From CAMCXT01 sp046302715 (GTDB lineage Bacteria; Bacteroidota; Bacteroidia; M30B66), in assembly GCA_046302715.1 (NCBI GenBank), contig JBKCHQ010000067.1, forward strand, positions 1-26,553: DNA of 26,553 nt. Reading direction: 5' to 3'. The notes under the pieces are model-generated. The model saw only the letters and a program-made list of their open reading frames with translations. It was not told where the DNA came from and searched no databases. How positions within the stretch are numbered: position 1 is the stretch's first letter; the number at the start of each line of letters is the position of its first letter. Position numbers and translations under genes: made by a program. This document shows, one piece after another, positions 7,465 to 14,175 of this stretch.

Positions 7465-8484
7465 TTATTTGCAGTCAGTATCAACAAAGGTTTGTGCTGC
7501 CGTGAGGCCTTTTGAAGCGGCAAGGTTCCAATCTTTACAGGCCGACTCGGTATTGTTTAAATTTTCGTTTGCGATTCCACGGTTTAAGTATGCAGGAGCA
7601 TAATCGGAATTTAAACTAATGGACTGATTAAAATCTTCAATAGCTCCTTTGTAATCGCGCAGTTTATTCTTAATACAGCCTCGGTTATTCCAAGCATAAT
7701 AATTTTTGGAATCGAGCTCGATGGCTTTATTGGCATCGGCTAATGCGCCATCATAATCTTTGAGTTCGTATTTGAGTACCGACCTTTTAATTAGTGGATC
7801 GGGCGATTTGGGACGTGCTTTTATAGCATACCCCATTTCCATTAATGCTCCTTGTAAATCGCCTTGAGCTCTTAAAACATTGGCCAGATTGGAATATGCC
7901 GAAGAAAGATTCGGTTTCAAACGGCAGGCCTCCCGATAATCTGCAGCGGCACCTTGAAGGTCGTTCAATTTTTGGCGGGCACTTCCACGATCGTGGAAAG
8001 CATCGGCATAGGTGCTTTTAACAGCTATTGCTTTGGTAAATGATTCGTTTGCCTGCGCAAATTCATTACGTTCGAATTGTATTCCTCCTGCATAATACCA
8101 TGCCTCAGCATTAGAAGGGTTTAGTTTTGCCGCCTCCAGATAATCTGCCAAGGCACTTTCTTTATTTTCGAGTGCATAATAAGCTTGTGCTCGATTAAAA
8201 TAAGCTTTGTCTGATGTTTTCGAATTTAAAAGGAAGGCGGAAAAATCTTCAACAGCACCTTTAAAGTTTTTTTGTTCCTGTCGGCAAACCCCTCTGTTGA
8301 AATAGGCATTAGAGGCGGATGGGTTTTGAGTCAAAATATCGTTAAATATGTTTTCTGCAGCCACGTAATCCTGCGCTTCCATTTTTTTAGTACCATCGCT
8401 AAACATACTTGCCTCATCGGACTGTGCCACTGAAGCCAAACAGAATGAATAAAAAAGAATTACTACCGATAAAGTATGTTTCAT
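7465..8484 (-). CDS. Secreted TPR-repeat protein
   Basis: The 339-aa protein has a signal peptide (MKHTLSVVILFYSFCLASVAQ) followed almost entirely by about eight to nine tetratricopeptide repeats. Recognisable units include AYFNRGVCRQEQKNFKGAVEDF, broken here for length: AYFNRGVC and NFKGAVEDF, then AWYYAGG, AFHDRGSARQKL, AYSNLANVLRAQGDLQGAL and AWNNRGCIKNKLRDYKGAI. TPRs form protein-docking solenoids. The protein is predicted to be periplasmic, and its gene lies 4 nt upstream of the PorE-like gene, which itself begins with TPRs, so the two products may work in the same envelope complex; this is inference from context. A TATATTCG box (one mismatch to TAnnTTTG) lies at 8510-8517. No enzymatic domain is visible. 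Confidence 0.85.
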   Translation of the reverse strand: MKHTLSVVILFYSFCLASVAQSDEASMFSDGTKKMEAQDYVAAENIFNDILTQNPSASNAYFNRGVCRQEQKNFKGAVEDFSAFLLNSKTSDKAYFNRAQAYYALENKESALADYLEAAKLNPSNAEAWYYAGGIQFERNEFAQANESFTKAIAVKSTYADAFHDRGSARQKLNDLQGAAADYREACRLKPNLSSAYSNLANVLRAQGDLQGALMEMGYAIKARPKSPDPLIKRSVLKYELKDYDGALADANKAIELDSKNYYAWNNRGCIKNKLRDYKGAIEDFNQSISLNSDYAPAYLNRGIANENLNNTESACKDWNLAASKGLTAAQTFVDTDCK

Positions 8485-8509
8485 GGGTGCAGCGCTTATG
8501 TTTTCGCTA

Positions 8510-8517
8510 CGAATATA
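8510..8517 (-). promoter_or_regulatory. Probable -7 box TATATTCG for the TPR-porE-mnmD run
   Basis: The minus strand reads TATATTCG, one mismatch from TAnnTTTG, 25 nt upstream of the TPR gene ATG. The 165-nt gap 8485-8649 holds nothing else that I recognise, so this is the best candidate promoter for the run. Confidence 0.3.
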
Positions 8518-8649
8518 AGTGAATTTTAGTTGGGGAAGATTAAATTTTAGGGGCTCCCTTTAACAATGTATTCACAGCGAAACTTCACTAAAAACCAGAT
8601 AAAATATAAACCTGTTTATTGAGCGCTTGTATTCTTATTAACCCTCAAG

Positions 8650-9147
8650 CTAGGGCTTCTTCGGCTGAAAAGCCGGTTGATTTGCATCTAAAGAATCTAC
8701 CCCTAATTGAAGAGAATCTGGAACATCCTCAAATTCCATATCATCTGGAGATAAATTATCCTGAGGCATATCAAACTCGAGATGTGCTTTCCATGCACCA
8801 TTGCGTTTTTTAAGTTGAATCGGAACATCCTCTGCGTCATTTATAGTAAATACGCAAGTTGCGGTAGTATCGCCCCTATCAATTTTTGTTTCCTTTAGTT
8901 TTATTTTTCGGTTTTCTTCTTTTTTGGGTTGCGTTGGTTGTGCTTTTAACATCTCAGCCATAAAATCGAGCATCATGGCCGTTTCATTTGTAGCATACTC
9001 TCTTGCTGATTCAAAATCTTGATCAGCAAGTGCATTTAAAAAGTGATACCCTACTGCATCCGGACCCTCAGGAATTCGGCATCCAACGAGCGTTAATACA
9101 GCCATGAAAAGCGGGAATATAAAAAGATTTAAATGCAAATTTTTCAT
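8650..9147 (-). CDS. Small lipoprotein, DUF4878-like
   Basis: This 165-aa product has a lipoprotein signal (MKNLHLNLFIFPLFMAVLTLVGC, Cys23). A domain of about 100 residues follows, beginning with GPDAVGYHFLNALADQDFESAREYAT, broken here: GPDAVGYHFLNAL and DFESAREYAT. It then has a KKEENRKIKLKETKIDRGD strand region and a closing WKAHLEFDMP. The N-terminal helix followed by a strand-rich half resembles DUF4878, a cystatin/NTF2-like lipoprotein family. The last 40 residues are acidic and low in complexity (SPDDMEFEDVPDSLQLGVD). I chose ATG 9147 because it starts the signal peptide and lies 4 nt from a near-consensus CATATTTG box. It is probably an outer-membrane or periplasmic lipoprotein; function unknown. 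Confidence 0.65.
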   Translation of the reverse strand: MKNLHLNLFIFPLFMAVLTLVGCRIPEGPDAVGYHFLNALADQDFESAREYATNETAMMLDFMAEMLKAQPTQPKKEENRKIKLKETKIDRGDTTATCVFTINDAEDVPIQLKKRNGAWKAHLEFDMPQDNLSPDDMEFEDVPDSLQLGVDSLDANQPAFQPKKP

Positions 9148-9151
9148 TGAA

Positions 9152-9159
9152 CAAATATG
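9152..9159 (-). promoter_or_regulatory. Near-consensus -7 box CATATTTG, 4 nt before the lipoprotein ATG
   Basis: The minus strand reads CATATTTG, one mismatch at the first base of TAnnTTTG, then TTCA and the ATG at 9147. The 4-nt spacing equals that of the exact boxes before pyrE, the porin gene and the FtsB/DivIC-like gene. Confidence 0.35.
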
Positions 9160-9220
9160 GTTTAACAGCAATTTAACAGGATAGCAAACTTAGAGGTTAT
9201 AATTTGCCTAATCCGTTTGA

Positions 9221-9619
9221 TTATAAAAATTGCTGTGGAAGTTTTTCTGCTAATTGATTAAAGAAATTTCGAAGCGGCCCCTCGGCCATCATTTTCATAA
9301 ATGGATTCATATCGCCCTGAAAAACAAGCGATACCTCGGTACCTCCATCTTTATCGACAAGTGAAGATGAAAGCGTAAAGGGGAAGGGCGATTTACCGAA
9401 CGATTCCAAAACGATGGAGGAATTGGGATTGCGTTCCTTAACCTGCATTTCGATGGTGGCCATTCCTTTAATAGTGAACGTGCATTTATCTGCATCAGAT
9501 TGCCAGCCTTCTACCCTATCGGGCATCAGATTTTGAAGATTATTAAGATCCGCTAAAAATTGAAAAACAATATCCGATGAAGCAGCTATTTGCTGTGGAG
9601 TGGTTTTAATTTCGAGCAT
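9221..9619 (-). CDS. SRPBCC (START/polyketide-cyclase-like) protein
   Basis: The 132-aa soluble protein starts MLEIKTTPQQIAASSDIVFQFLADLNNLQNLMP and contains KCTFTIKGMATIEMQV, SSIVLESFG, GGTEVSLVFQGDMNPFMKMM and a C-terminal amphipathic helix. (The opening is 33 residues, shown as two blocks in practice: MLEIKTTPQQIAAS and FQFLADLNNLQNLMP.) This pattern is the helix-grip fold of the SRPBCC superfamily, which encloses a hydrophobic ligand pocket. No catalytic residues can be named. The start ATG at 9619 follows the pyrE stop by a single base, so translation is probably coupled to pyrE; a TTG at 9628 would give three extra residues. The role beside pyrE is unknown. Confidence 0.75.
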   Translation of the reverse strand: MLEIKTTPQQIAASSDIVFQFLADLNNLQNLMPDRVEGWQSDADKCTFTIKGMATIEMQVKERNPNSSIVLESFGKSPFPFTLSSSLVDKDGGTEVSLVFQGDMNPFMKMMAEGPLRNFFNQLAEKLPQQFL

Positions 9620-9620
9620 A

Positions 9621-10277
9621 TCAAGCAATTTTTAACGAACTGCCCCATGATTCGGGTTTTGAACGCCAGGATTTTAAAAGCTCCTCGTCCTTTTTACTTA
9701 CATATTTATTGGCCAAGGCCCGAACCAGTAATGTTTCGTAGTTGCTTAAACTGAAATATGGGCATTTTTCTTTTTCAAACAATTCCTTTGAGTGATCGAA
9801 ACCGTAATCGAAAATACTGATGAGCCCTTTTACCTGGGCACCTGCCTCGCGTAGGCTGTGAACCGCCTTAAGACTACTTTGCCCGGTTGAAACCAAATCT
9901 TCTACCACAACAACTGTTTGCCCGCGATCTATTTTGCCTTCAACTAAATTTTCTAATCCATGACCTTTAGCGGCAGACCGCACGTAAACGAAGGGGATCC
10001 CTATTTCCTGTGCAACCAATGCCCCGTGTGCAATACCGCCGGTAGCTACACCGGCAATAACATCGGGTTTTTCAAATTTTTCAAGCACAGCTTTTGACAT
10101 TTCCTGGCGAATGAAGGTGCGCACTTTAGGAAAGGATAAGGTTAGGCGATTATCGCAGTAAATGGGAGATATCCAGCCCGATGCCCATTGAAAGGGTTTT
10201 GCAGGCTCCAATTTAATGGCCTTTATTTGCAATAAAAAATCGGCAAGCTGTTCTGCCGTGTCTTTATTATAAATCAT
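9621..10277 (-). CDS. pyrE: Orotate phosphoribosyltransferase
   Basis: The 218-aa enzyme contains the PRPP-binding motif VVVVEDLVSTGQSS at 122-135, the lysine-rich flexible loop VRSAAKGHG at 99-107, GVATGGIAHG at 76-85 and the N-terminal signature SGWISPIYCDNR at 33-44. It converts orotate and PRPP to orotidine 5'-monophosphate, the fifth step of pyrimidine synthesis, in the cytosol. Length and motifs are normal. It starts at ATG 10277, 4 nt after a perfect TACATTTG box, and is divergent from the NUDIX gene with only 7 nt between the two start codons. The SRPBCC gene follows one base after its stop. Confidence 0.96.
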   Translation of the reverse strand: MIYNKDTAEQLADFLLQIKAIKLEPAKPFQWASGWISPIYCDNRLTLSFPKVRTFIRQEMSKAVLEKFEKPDVIAGVATGGIAHGALVAQEIGIPFVYVRSAAKGHGLENLVEGKIDRGQTVVVVEDLVSTGQSSLKAVHSLREAGAQVKGLISIFDYGFDHSKELFEKEKCPYFSLSNYETLLVRALANKYVSKKDEELLKSWRSKPESWGSSLKIA

Positions 10278-10281
10278 AGCA

Positions 10282-10289
10282 CAAATGTA
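10282..10289 (-). promoter_or_regulatory. -7 box TACATTTG of pyrE, overlapping the NUDIX start codon
   Basis: The minus strand reads TACATTTG, then TGCT, then the pyrE ATG. It is an exact TAnnTTTG match with 4-nt spacing, predicting a leaderless pyrE mRNA. On the plus strand the same bases include the ATG (10285-10287) of the NUDIX gene, so the polymerase site for pyrE covers that gene's translation start. Confidence 0.5.
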
Positions 10290-10920
10290 CGCGGTTTCAT
10301 TTAATCAATCAGCCCTAGTTTTCAACAATGGTAGTTTAGCTTTTGATAATGAAGATAATACAATCATTACACGCATTAATACAGAAAGTTATAATATAGA
10401 TGACACTTTTAAACAATTTGTAAATCATAATAATAGAAAAATATTATATACGTTTCCGAGCGAAGAATTTGATAGGTTTCTGCCATACATTAAAAACAAA
10501 TGCCATACACTAAAAGCCGCCGGCGGCTTGGTTTTGAACGAAAATAAAGAAGTATTGCTCATTCATCGTTTGGGCATGTGGGATCTTCCAAAAGGCAAGA
10601 TCGAAAAAGGAGAACGCATTGAAGAAGCAGCAATACGTGAAATTTGCGAAGAAACCGGCATAGTTGAAATAAAGCTGATTGACGCACTTTGCACAACATG
10701 GCATTTGTATCATCATAAAAATGAACTTGTTTTAAAAGAAACCTTCTGGTTTCTGGCTTCGTCAAATGGCAATACAGCGCTCGCACCGCAACATGAGGAG
10801 CATATAGAACAGGCTGTTTGGGTACAACCAACAGAGGCTGGACGTCTGCTAAATCAGTCTTATCTAAATCTTAAATTAGTGTGGCAATCATATCTCGATA
10901 TACAAACGAGCAAGTATTAA
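10285..10920 (+). CDS. NUDIX hydrolase
   Basis: The 211-aa protein carries a complete Nudix box at 104-126 (GKIEKGERIEEAAIREICEE followed by TGI), fitting Gx5Ex7REUxEExGU with the metal-binding glutamates E119, E122 and E123 present. The core begins at about residue 78 with AAGGLVLNENKEVLLIHR and MWDLPKGK. The first 75 residues form an extra N-terminal domain, AT-rich in DNA, with no motif I recognise. NUDIX enzymes cleave nucleoside diphosphates linked to another group; the specific substrate cannot be told. The gene diverges from pyrE with 7 nt between starts, and its promoter would have to lie inside pyrE. It converges on the thioredoxin-fold gene with a 9-nt gap. Confidence 0.9.
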   Translation: MYAVSFNQSALVFNNGSLAFDNEDNTIITRINTESYNIDDTFKQFVNHNNRKILYTFPSEEFDRFLPYIKNKCHTLKAAGGLVLNENKEVLLIHRLGMWDLPKGKIEKGERIEEAAIREICEETGIVEIKLIDALCTTWHLYHHKNELVLKETFWFLASSNGNTALAPQHEEHIEQAVWVQPTEAGRLLNQSYLNLKLVWQSYLDIQTSKY

Positions 10921-10929
10921 TATTGCCCA

Positions 10930-12261
10930 TTAGGGCTTTTCTTTAACCGCATTTAAAAATGCGGCTTCTACATCGGTTGCGGGTCCCTCGGCCGGCGCTT
11001 GCAAAAAGCGCCCCTTTCTATCAACAAGCAAATAAGTTATGGCGTCCAAGGACTCGGGTAAACGTTCAAACTCAGCAGAACATTCAGAAAGTGCTACAAT
11101 GGAAAATCCGCAAGCCAATTGATTTGCGGCATGTTTGAGACCCTGCGTTTCTTTAGTGTTAACCACTGCCAGGAATACCATTTCCTTTTTAAACTTAAGT
11201 TGGAGTGCCTTTAGCAAAAGTAAATCGCGACGCGTAGATTGGTTAAAATCGGGATAATAAGCGATATACACGATTTTCTCTCTAAGGTCAGAAAATTTCT
11301 TCACAAAGCCCGAATCAAGGTAACTGAAATCCTCCACAAGTTTCCCTTTCTCATAACGACTCCAGCGCTCCAGCAGGATTGCTGCACTTTTTCGCACCGA
11401 CGTAAATAGTGTTTGTTCTTTAATCTCATTAACGGCTTGCATCAATTTATCTTTTCCGTATCTACGATCTTGTGCCAAATTCGAAAGTTCAAACAATACC
11501 GCTAGTTCTCTATTCTCAGGGCTAATTTTCAAACTGTCTTTGGAACACAGCATGTATAGCATTTCAAATTTTCCTTTCTTTAAAGCCGAATCCACTGCAG
11601 CGCCATAGCGAGCGTTGGTTTTTTGAACCACATACCCATCAAACAGGTAGCGAAACGACTCGATCCATGCATAATTCCAAGGCTGAGCTGCACCCGAAAA
11701 ATAACGCTCCATGAGCATGGTACGTCTTCCTGCATCCAAACTAATTTCAACTGATGCTGTACGATAATTTACATAATCCTTAATCCAACCGATGGGATAT
11801 TTGGTGTAGGCACTTTTTAGAGTATCCGAAAAATATTTAATTTCCTTAACTCGTTTCGTAATGGGTTGCGGCAACCATTCATACAGTTTAACATCGCAAA
11901 GCGAATCTATACGTTCCATTTCACGCAGGTCTATGGCCGATTTACCTTTCGTAAACAAAAAACGTTGCTTATAAAGATTCAACTCCATCCAAAGCGTATC
12001 GAAATTTAACGCCTGAATACCTGCTTCAATATCCTTGCTGCGCAATAGGTAAAATCCCGAATCGGGCAAAGTTATTGCTTGATAATTCGACCTTATTGTT
12101 GCAATAGCAACTTTTTCTTCGAAAAATGAAATAGGATCTGAAATTTTCGACACTTTAATTTCAGATTCGGCACCGTCGGTTTTGAGCATTACAATCGTTT
12201 GGGCAGATACCGTGATTGATCCTCCCATTAAAATTGCAAGATATATTGGCTTAATGCGCAT
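10930..12261 (-). CDS. Secreted thioredoxin-fold protein without a CXXC active site
   Basis: The 443-aa product has a signal peptide (MRIKPIYLAILMGGSITVSAQ), a long helix-rich middle of about 290 residues, and a C-terminal domain with thioredoxin/TlpA topology: FSDLREKIVYIAYYPDF (first strand), MVFLAVVNTKE, and the closing ITYLLVDRKGRFLQAPAEGP. In TlpA-like oxidoreductases the first strand leads into WCxxC; here that place reads DFNQST, with no cysteine pair. The only nearby cysteines (CGFSIVALSEC) lie elsewhere. The domain is therefore probably redox-inactive. Bacteroidota encode many such large periplasmic TlpA-like proteins of unknown role. Start ATG 12261 lies 13 nt after the coaD stop; a longer frame opens inside coaD at 12300. 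Fold assignment is moderate. Confidence 0.65.
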   Translation of the reverse strand: MRIKPIYLAILMGGSITVSAQTIVMLKTDGAESEIKVSKISDPISFFEEKVAIATIRSNYQAITLPDSGFYLLRSKDIEAGIQALNFDTLWMELNLYKQRFLFTKGKSAIDLREMERIDSLCDVKLYEWLPQPITKRVKEIKYFSDTLKSAYTKYPIGWIKDYVNYRTASVEISLDAGRRTMLMERYFSGAAQPWNYAWIESFRYLFDGYVVQKTNARYGAAVDSALKKGKFEMLYMLCSKDSLKISPENRELAVLFELSNLAQDRRYGKDKLMQAVNEIKEQTLFTSVRKSAAILLERWSRYEKGKLVEDFSYLDSGFVKKFSDLREKIVYIAYYPDFNQSTRRDLLLLKALQLKFKKEMVFLAVVNTKETQGLKHAANQLACGFSIVALSECSAEFERLPESLDAITYLLVDRKGRFLQAPAEGPATDVEAAFLNAVKEKP

Positions 12262-12274
12262 GCTCTTCTGAGAT

Positions 12275-12730
12275 TTATTCTTTTGGAACAAGAGGTACAA
12301 AAGCAGTTATATCGCCCCCATTTCGGAAAATTTCTCTAAGTATGGTTGAAGAAAGCTTAATATTTTTTTCGCGTGAAGCTAAAAAAACGGTTTCGATGGC
12401 TGAGTTCAGGCTGTTATTCATCAAGGCTATAGGCTGCTCAAACTGCCAGTCCGCACTGTTTCTTAATCCTCGAATAATAAAACCGCAATCATTGTCGGTA
12501 CATGCATTCACCGTTAGGCCTTTGTAGGTTATTACCCGAACAGTAGACAAATGCGACACGCTTTTTTGAATAGCATCTACTCGTGCTTGCAGGGTGAACA
12601 AAGATGTTTTTGTGGAGTTTTCTCCAATACCTATAATCAATTCATCAAACAGACTATGTCCACGCTCCACAATATCGAGGTGACCGTTTGTAAATGGATC
12701 AAAAGATCCGGGAAACAATGCGCGTTTCAT
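12275..12730 (-). CDS. coaD: Pantetheine-phosphate adenylyltransferase
   Basis: The 151-aa enzyme contains the nucleotidyltransferase signature GSFDPFTNGH at 8-17 (with the TxGH catalytic histidine), RGLRNSADWQFE at 87-98 and LSSTILRE at 126-133. It joins ATP to 4'-phosphopantetheine to make dephospho-CoA in CoA synthesis. Length is normal for the family. Its ATG overlaps the rsmD stop as ATGA (12730-12727), so it is probably translationally coupled to rsmD. Confidence 0.96.
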   Translation of the reverse strand: MKRALFPGSFDPFTNGHLDIVERGHSLFDELIIGIGENSTKTSLFTLQARVDAIQKSVSHLSTVRVITYKGLTVNACTDNDCGFIIRGLRNSADWQFEQPIALMNNSLNSAIETVFLASREKNIKLSSTILREIFRNGGDITAFVPLVPKE

Positions 12731-13275
12731 ATTTCGGTGGGTGTTGGTATAAATACCGAAAAATTGACCTTGCCGTAAGATCGTGTTTCATAGAATAACG
12801 GCAGATGCTTAAATTTTATTTCGGCAGGATGTTCGATAATGGCCAGGCCTTGCGATTTAAGTCGGCCCGAGTTTATAATTTTTAATGCCAATTCTTCATA
12901 GCGCCCAAAATCGTAGGGAGGATCGGCAAAAATTAAATCAAATTGTTCCTTGCTGCGTTCCAATGCAATAAATGCGTCGGTAGCAAAACCCGTTAGCACA
13001 CCTTTTCGTAATCCGTCGGCAAAGCTTTGCGCAAATTTAATACATGCTGAATGCTTATCTACGGCTACTATACGCCGAGTGCCCCGCGACAGCAATTCAA
13101 AACTGATGCTCCCCGTTCCACAAAACAGATCCATAGCCGTAATTTCTTCAAAGTTGAGCCAGCCACCCAAATAGTTAAATAGCGCCTCTTTAGCCATGTC
13201 GGTGGTGGGCCTCACTGGTAAATTTTGCGGCGCGGTAATGCGTTTTCCTTTAAATAATCCGGTAATAATTCTCAT
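12727..13275 (-). CDS. rsmD: 16S rRNA (guanine-966 N2) methyltransferase RsmD
   Basis: The 182-aa protein starts MRIITGLFKGKRITAP and has RPTTDMAKEALFNYL at 22-36, the SAM-binding DLFCGTGS at 49-56 and the catalytic DPPY at 118-121 in LIFADPPYDFGRYEEL. These mark RsmD, which methylates G966 of 16S rRNA in the small subunit. Start and stop overlap both neighbours by ATGA: the DUF3822 stop lies over its ATG and its own stop over the coaD ATG. This three-gene chain points to one transcript. Confidence 0.95.
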   Translation of the reverse strand: MRIITGLFKGKRITAPQNLPVRPTTDMAKEALFNYLGGWLNFEEITAMDLFCGTGSISFELLSRGTRRIVAVDKHSACIKFAQSFADGLRKGVLTGFATDAFIALERSKEQFDLIFADPPYDFGRYEELALKIINSGRLKSQGLAIIEHPAEIKFKHLPLFYETRSYGKVNFSVFIPTPTEI

Positions 13276-14138
13276 AGTTGCGGGTGGAGCAATCCGGGTA
13301 AGGCATGTGCATTTATTTTCGCCCCCTCAGCTGAACCCGCTGTGAGGCGTGGTTCGTTTGGTCGGCTCATAAATCGAACATTACGATAATACAATTTCAT
13401 AGCCGTAAGCAAGGTCGATTGGTTTTCAATATCGCCACAAAGCCATACTATACAATGCTCGCGATCGAGGCCAAACTGTTCGGCTACAGCCACTAAAAAA
13501 TAAACACATTCGTCAGAGGTGTGATAAGTAAAGGTGTTGCTTAATGAAAGCTTGTCCGATACATACACCAAAACATCAAAATGGCGATCACTAAAATGTA
13601 ACACCATACGCTGTGCGCCTTCGGTTTGAGTGGGATTGAGCTGTAAAAGTATGGAGGTGATATGCAGATTGTTATGTGCAAAATCTTTCAATTCATTACG
13701 CAATGCATACCATTCAGTAGGAATACCATACACCAAGCGAATGGCCGCCGACGAAATGCTATAATTAAAACACATTAAATCAGTTTTAGCACTGATGTTT
13801 TTAAGATACGTTTGTTCCTCGCCTACCACAAAATACGTTTCGGGCACCAAGGTGTACGGCACATCGGTCCAGATCCATTCCAACGCTGAAAAACGCTGGC
13901 GAAATAAAACATTATATTGTAAAATACGCTGCACCCATTCTAAAGCTCCTGCCCCACCCGCACCTTGCGCCAGACTGTATTTCTCAATAATCGGCACCGA
14001 TTTGTCGAGCGTATGATACACCGCCAAAGCCAGTTCGCTACTGCCCACTTGTATTCGCAGAACACAATGTGGGAATGCCGTTTCAGAAAACCCGGCATCG
14101 CGTGCTGTAAAAAAAGGAACAGGTGCACTCATTAGCAT
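13272..14138 (-). CDS. DUF3822 family protein
   Basis: The protein is 288 aa from ATG 14138, or 286 aa from the second ATG at 14132. Recognisable stretches are CVLRIQVGSSELALAVYHT, LVPETYFVVGEEQTYL, FNYSISSAAIRLVYGIP and VYVSDKLSLSNTFTYHTSDE. This matches DUF3822, a Bacteroidota family of unknown function usually found beside rsmD. No signal peptide or membrane span is visible, so it is probably cytoplasmic. It leads the DUF3822-rsmD-coaD chain and is divergent from the helicase gene, 37 nt away. Function is not known. Confidence 0.8.
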   Translation of the reverse strand: MLMSAPVPFFTARDAGFSETAFPHCVLRIQVGSSELALAVYHTLDKSVPIIEKYSLAQGAGGAGALEWVQRILQYNVLFRQRFSALEWIWTDVPYTLVPETYFVVGEEQTYLKNISAKTDLMCFNYSISSAAIRLVYGIPTEWYALRNELKDFAHNNLHITSILLQLNPTQTEGAQRMVLHFSDRHFDVLVYVSDKLSLSNTFTYHTSDECVYFLVAVAEQFGLDREHCIVWLCGDIENQSTLLTAMKLYYRNVRFMSRPNEPRLTAGSAEGAKINAHALPGLLHPQL

Positions 14139-14140
14139 TG

Positions 14141-14148
14141 TATATTCG
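14141..14148 (+). promoter_or_regulatory. Probable -7 box TATATTCG for the helicase gene
   Basis: TATATTCG has one mismatch to TAnnTTTG and lies 27 nt before the TTG start of the helicase in the short divergent spacer. The same 8-mer occurs upstream of the TPR gene (8510-8517, minus). Confidence 0.3.
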
Positions 14149-14175
14149 CAGCAAGTTTAGTTAAAAATTAGCGGA

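Noticed and set aside
10559..10831. 90-codon minus-strand frame opposite the NUDIX core
   Set aside because: It is a shadow of the Nudix-box region, which is clearly coding on the plus strand; no signal of its own.
10947..10964. Perfect 8-bp inverted repeat CCGCATTT-AA-AAATGCGG resembling a terminator between convergent genes
   Set aside because: It lies inside the coding end of the thioredoxin-fold gene, and no T-tract follows on either strand.
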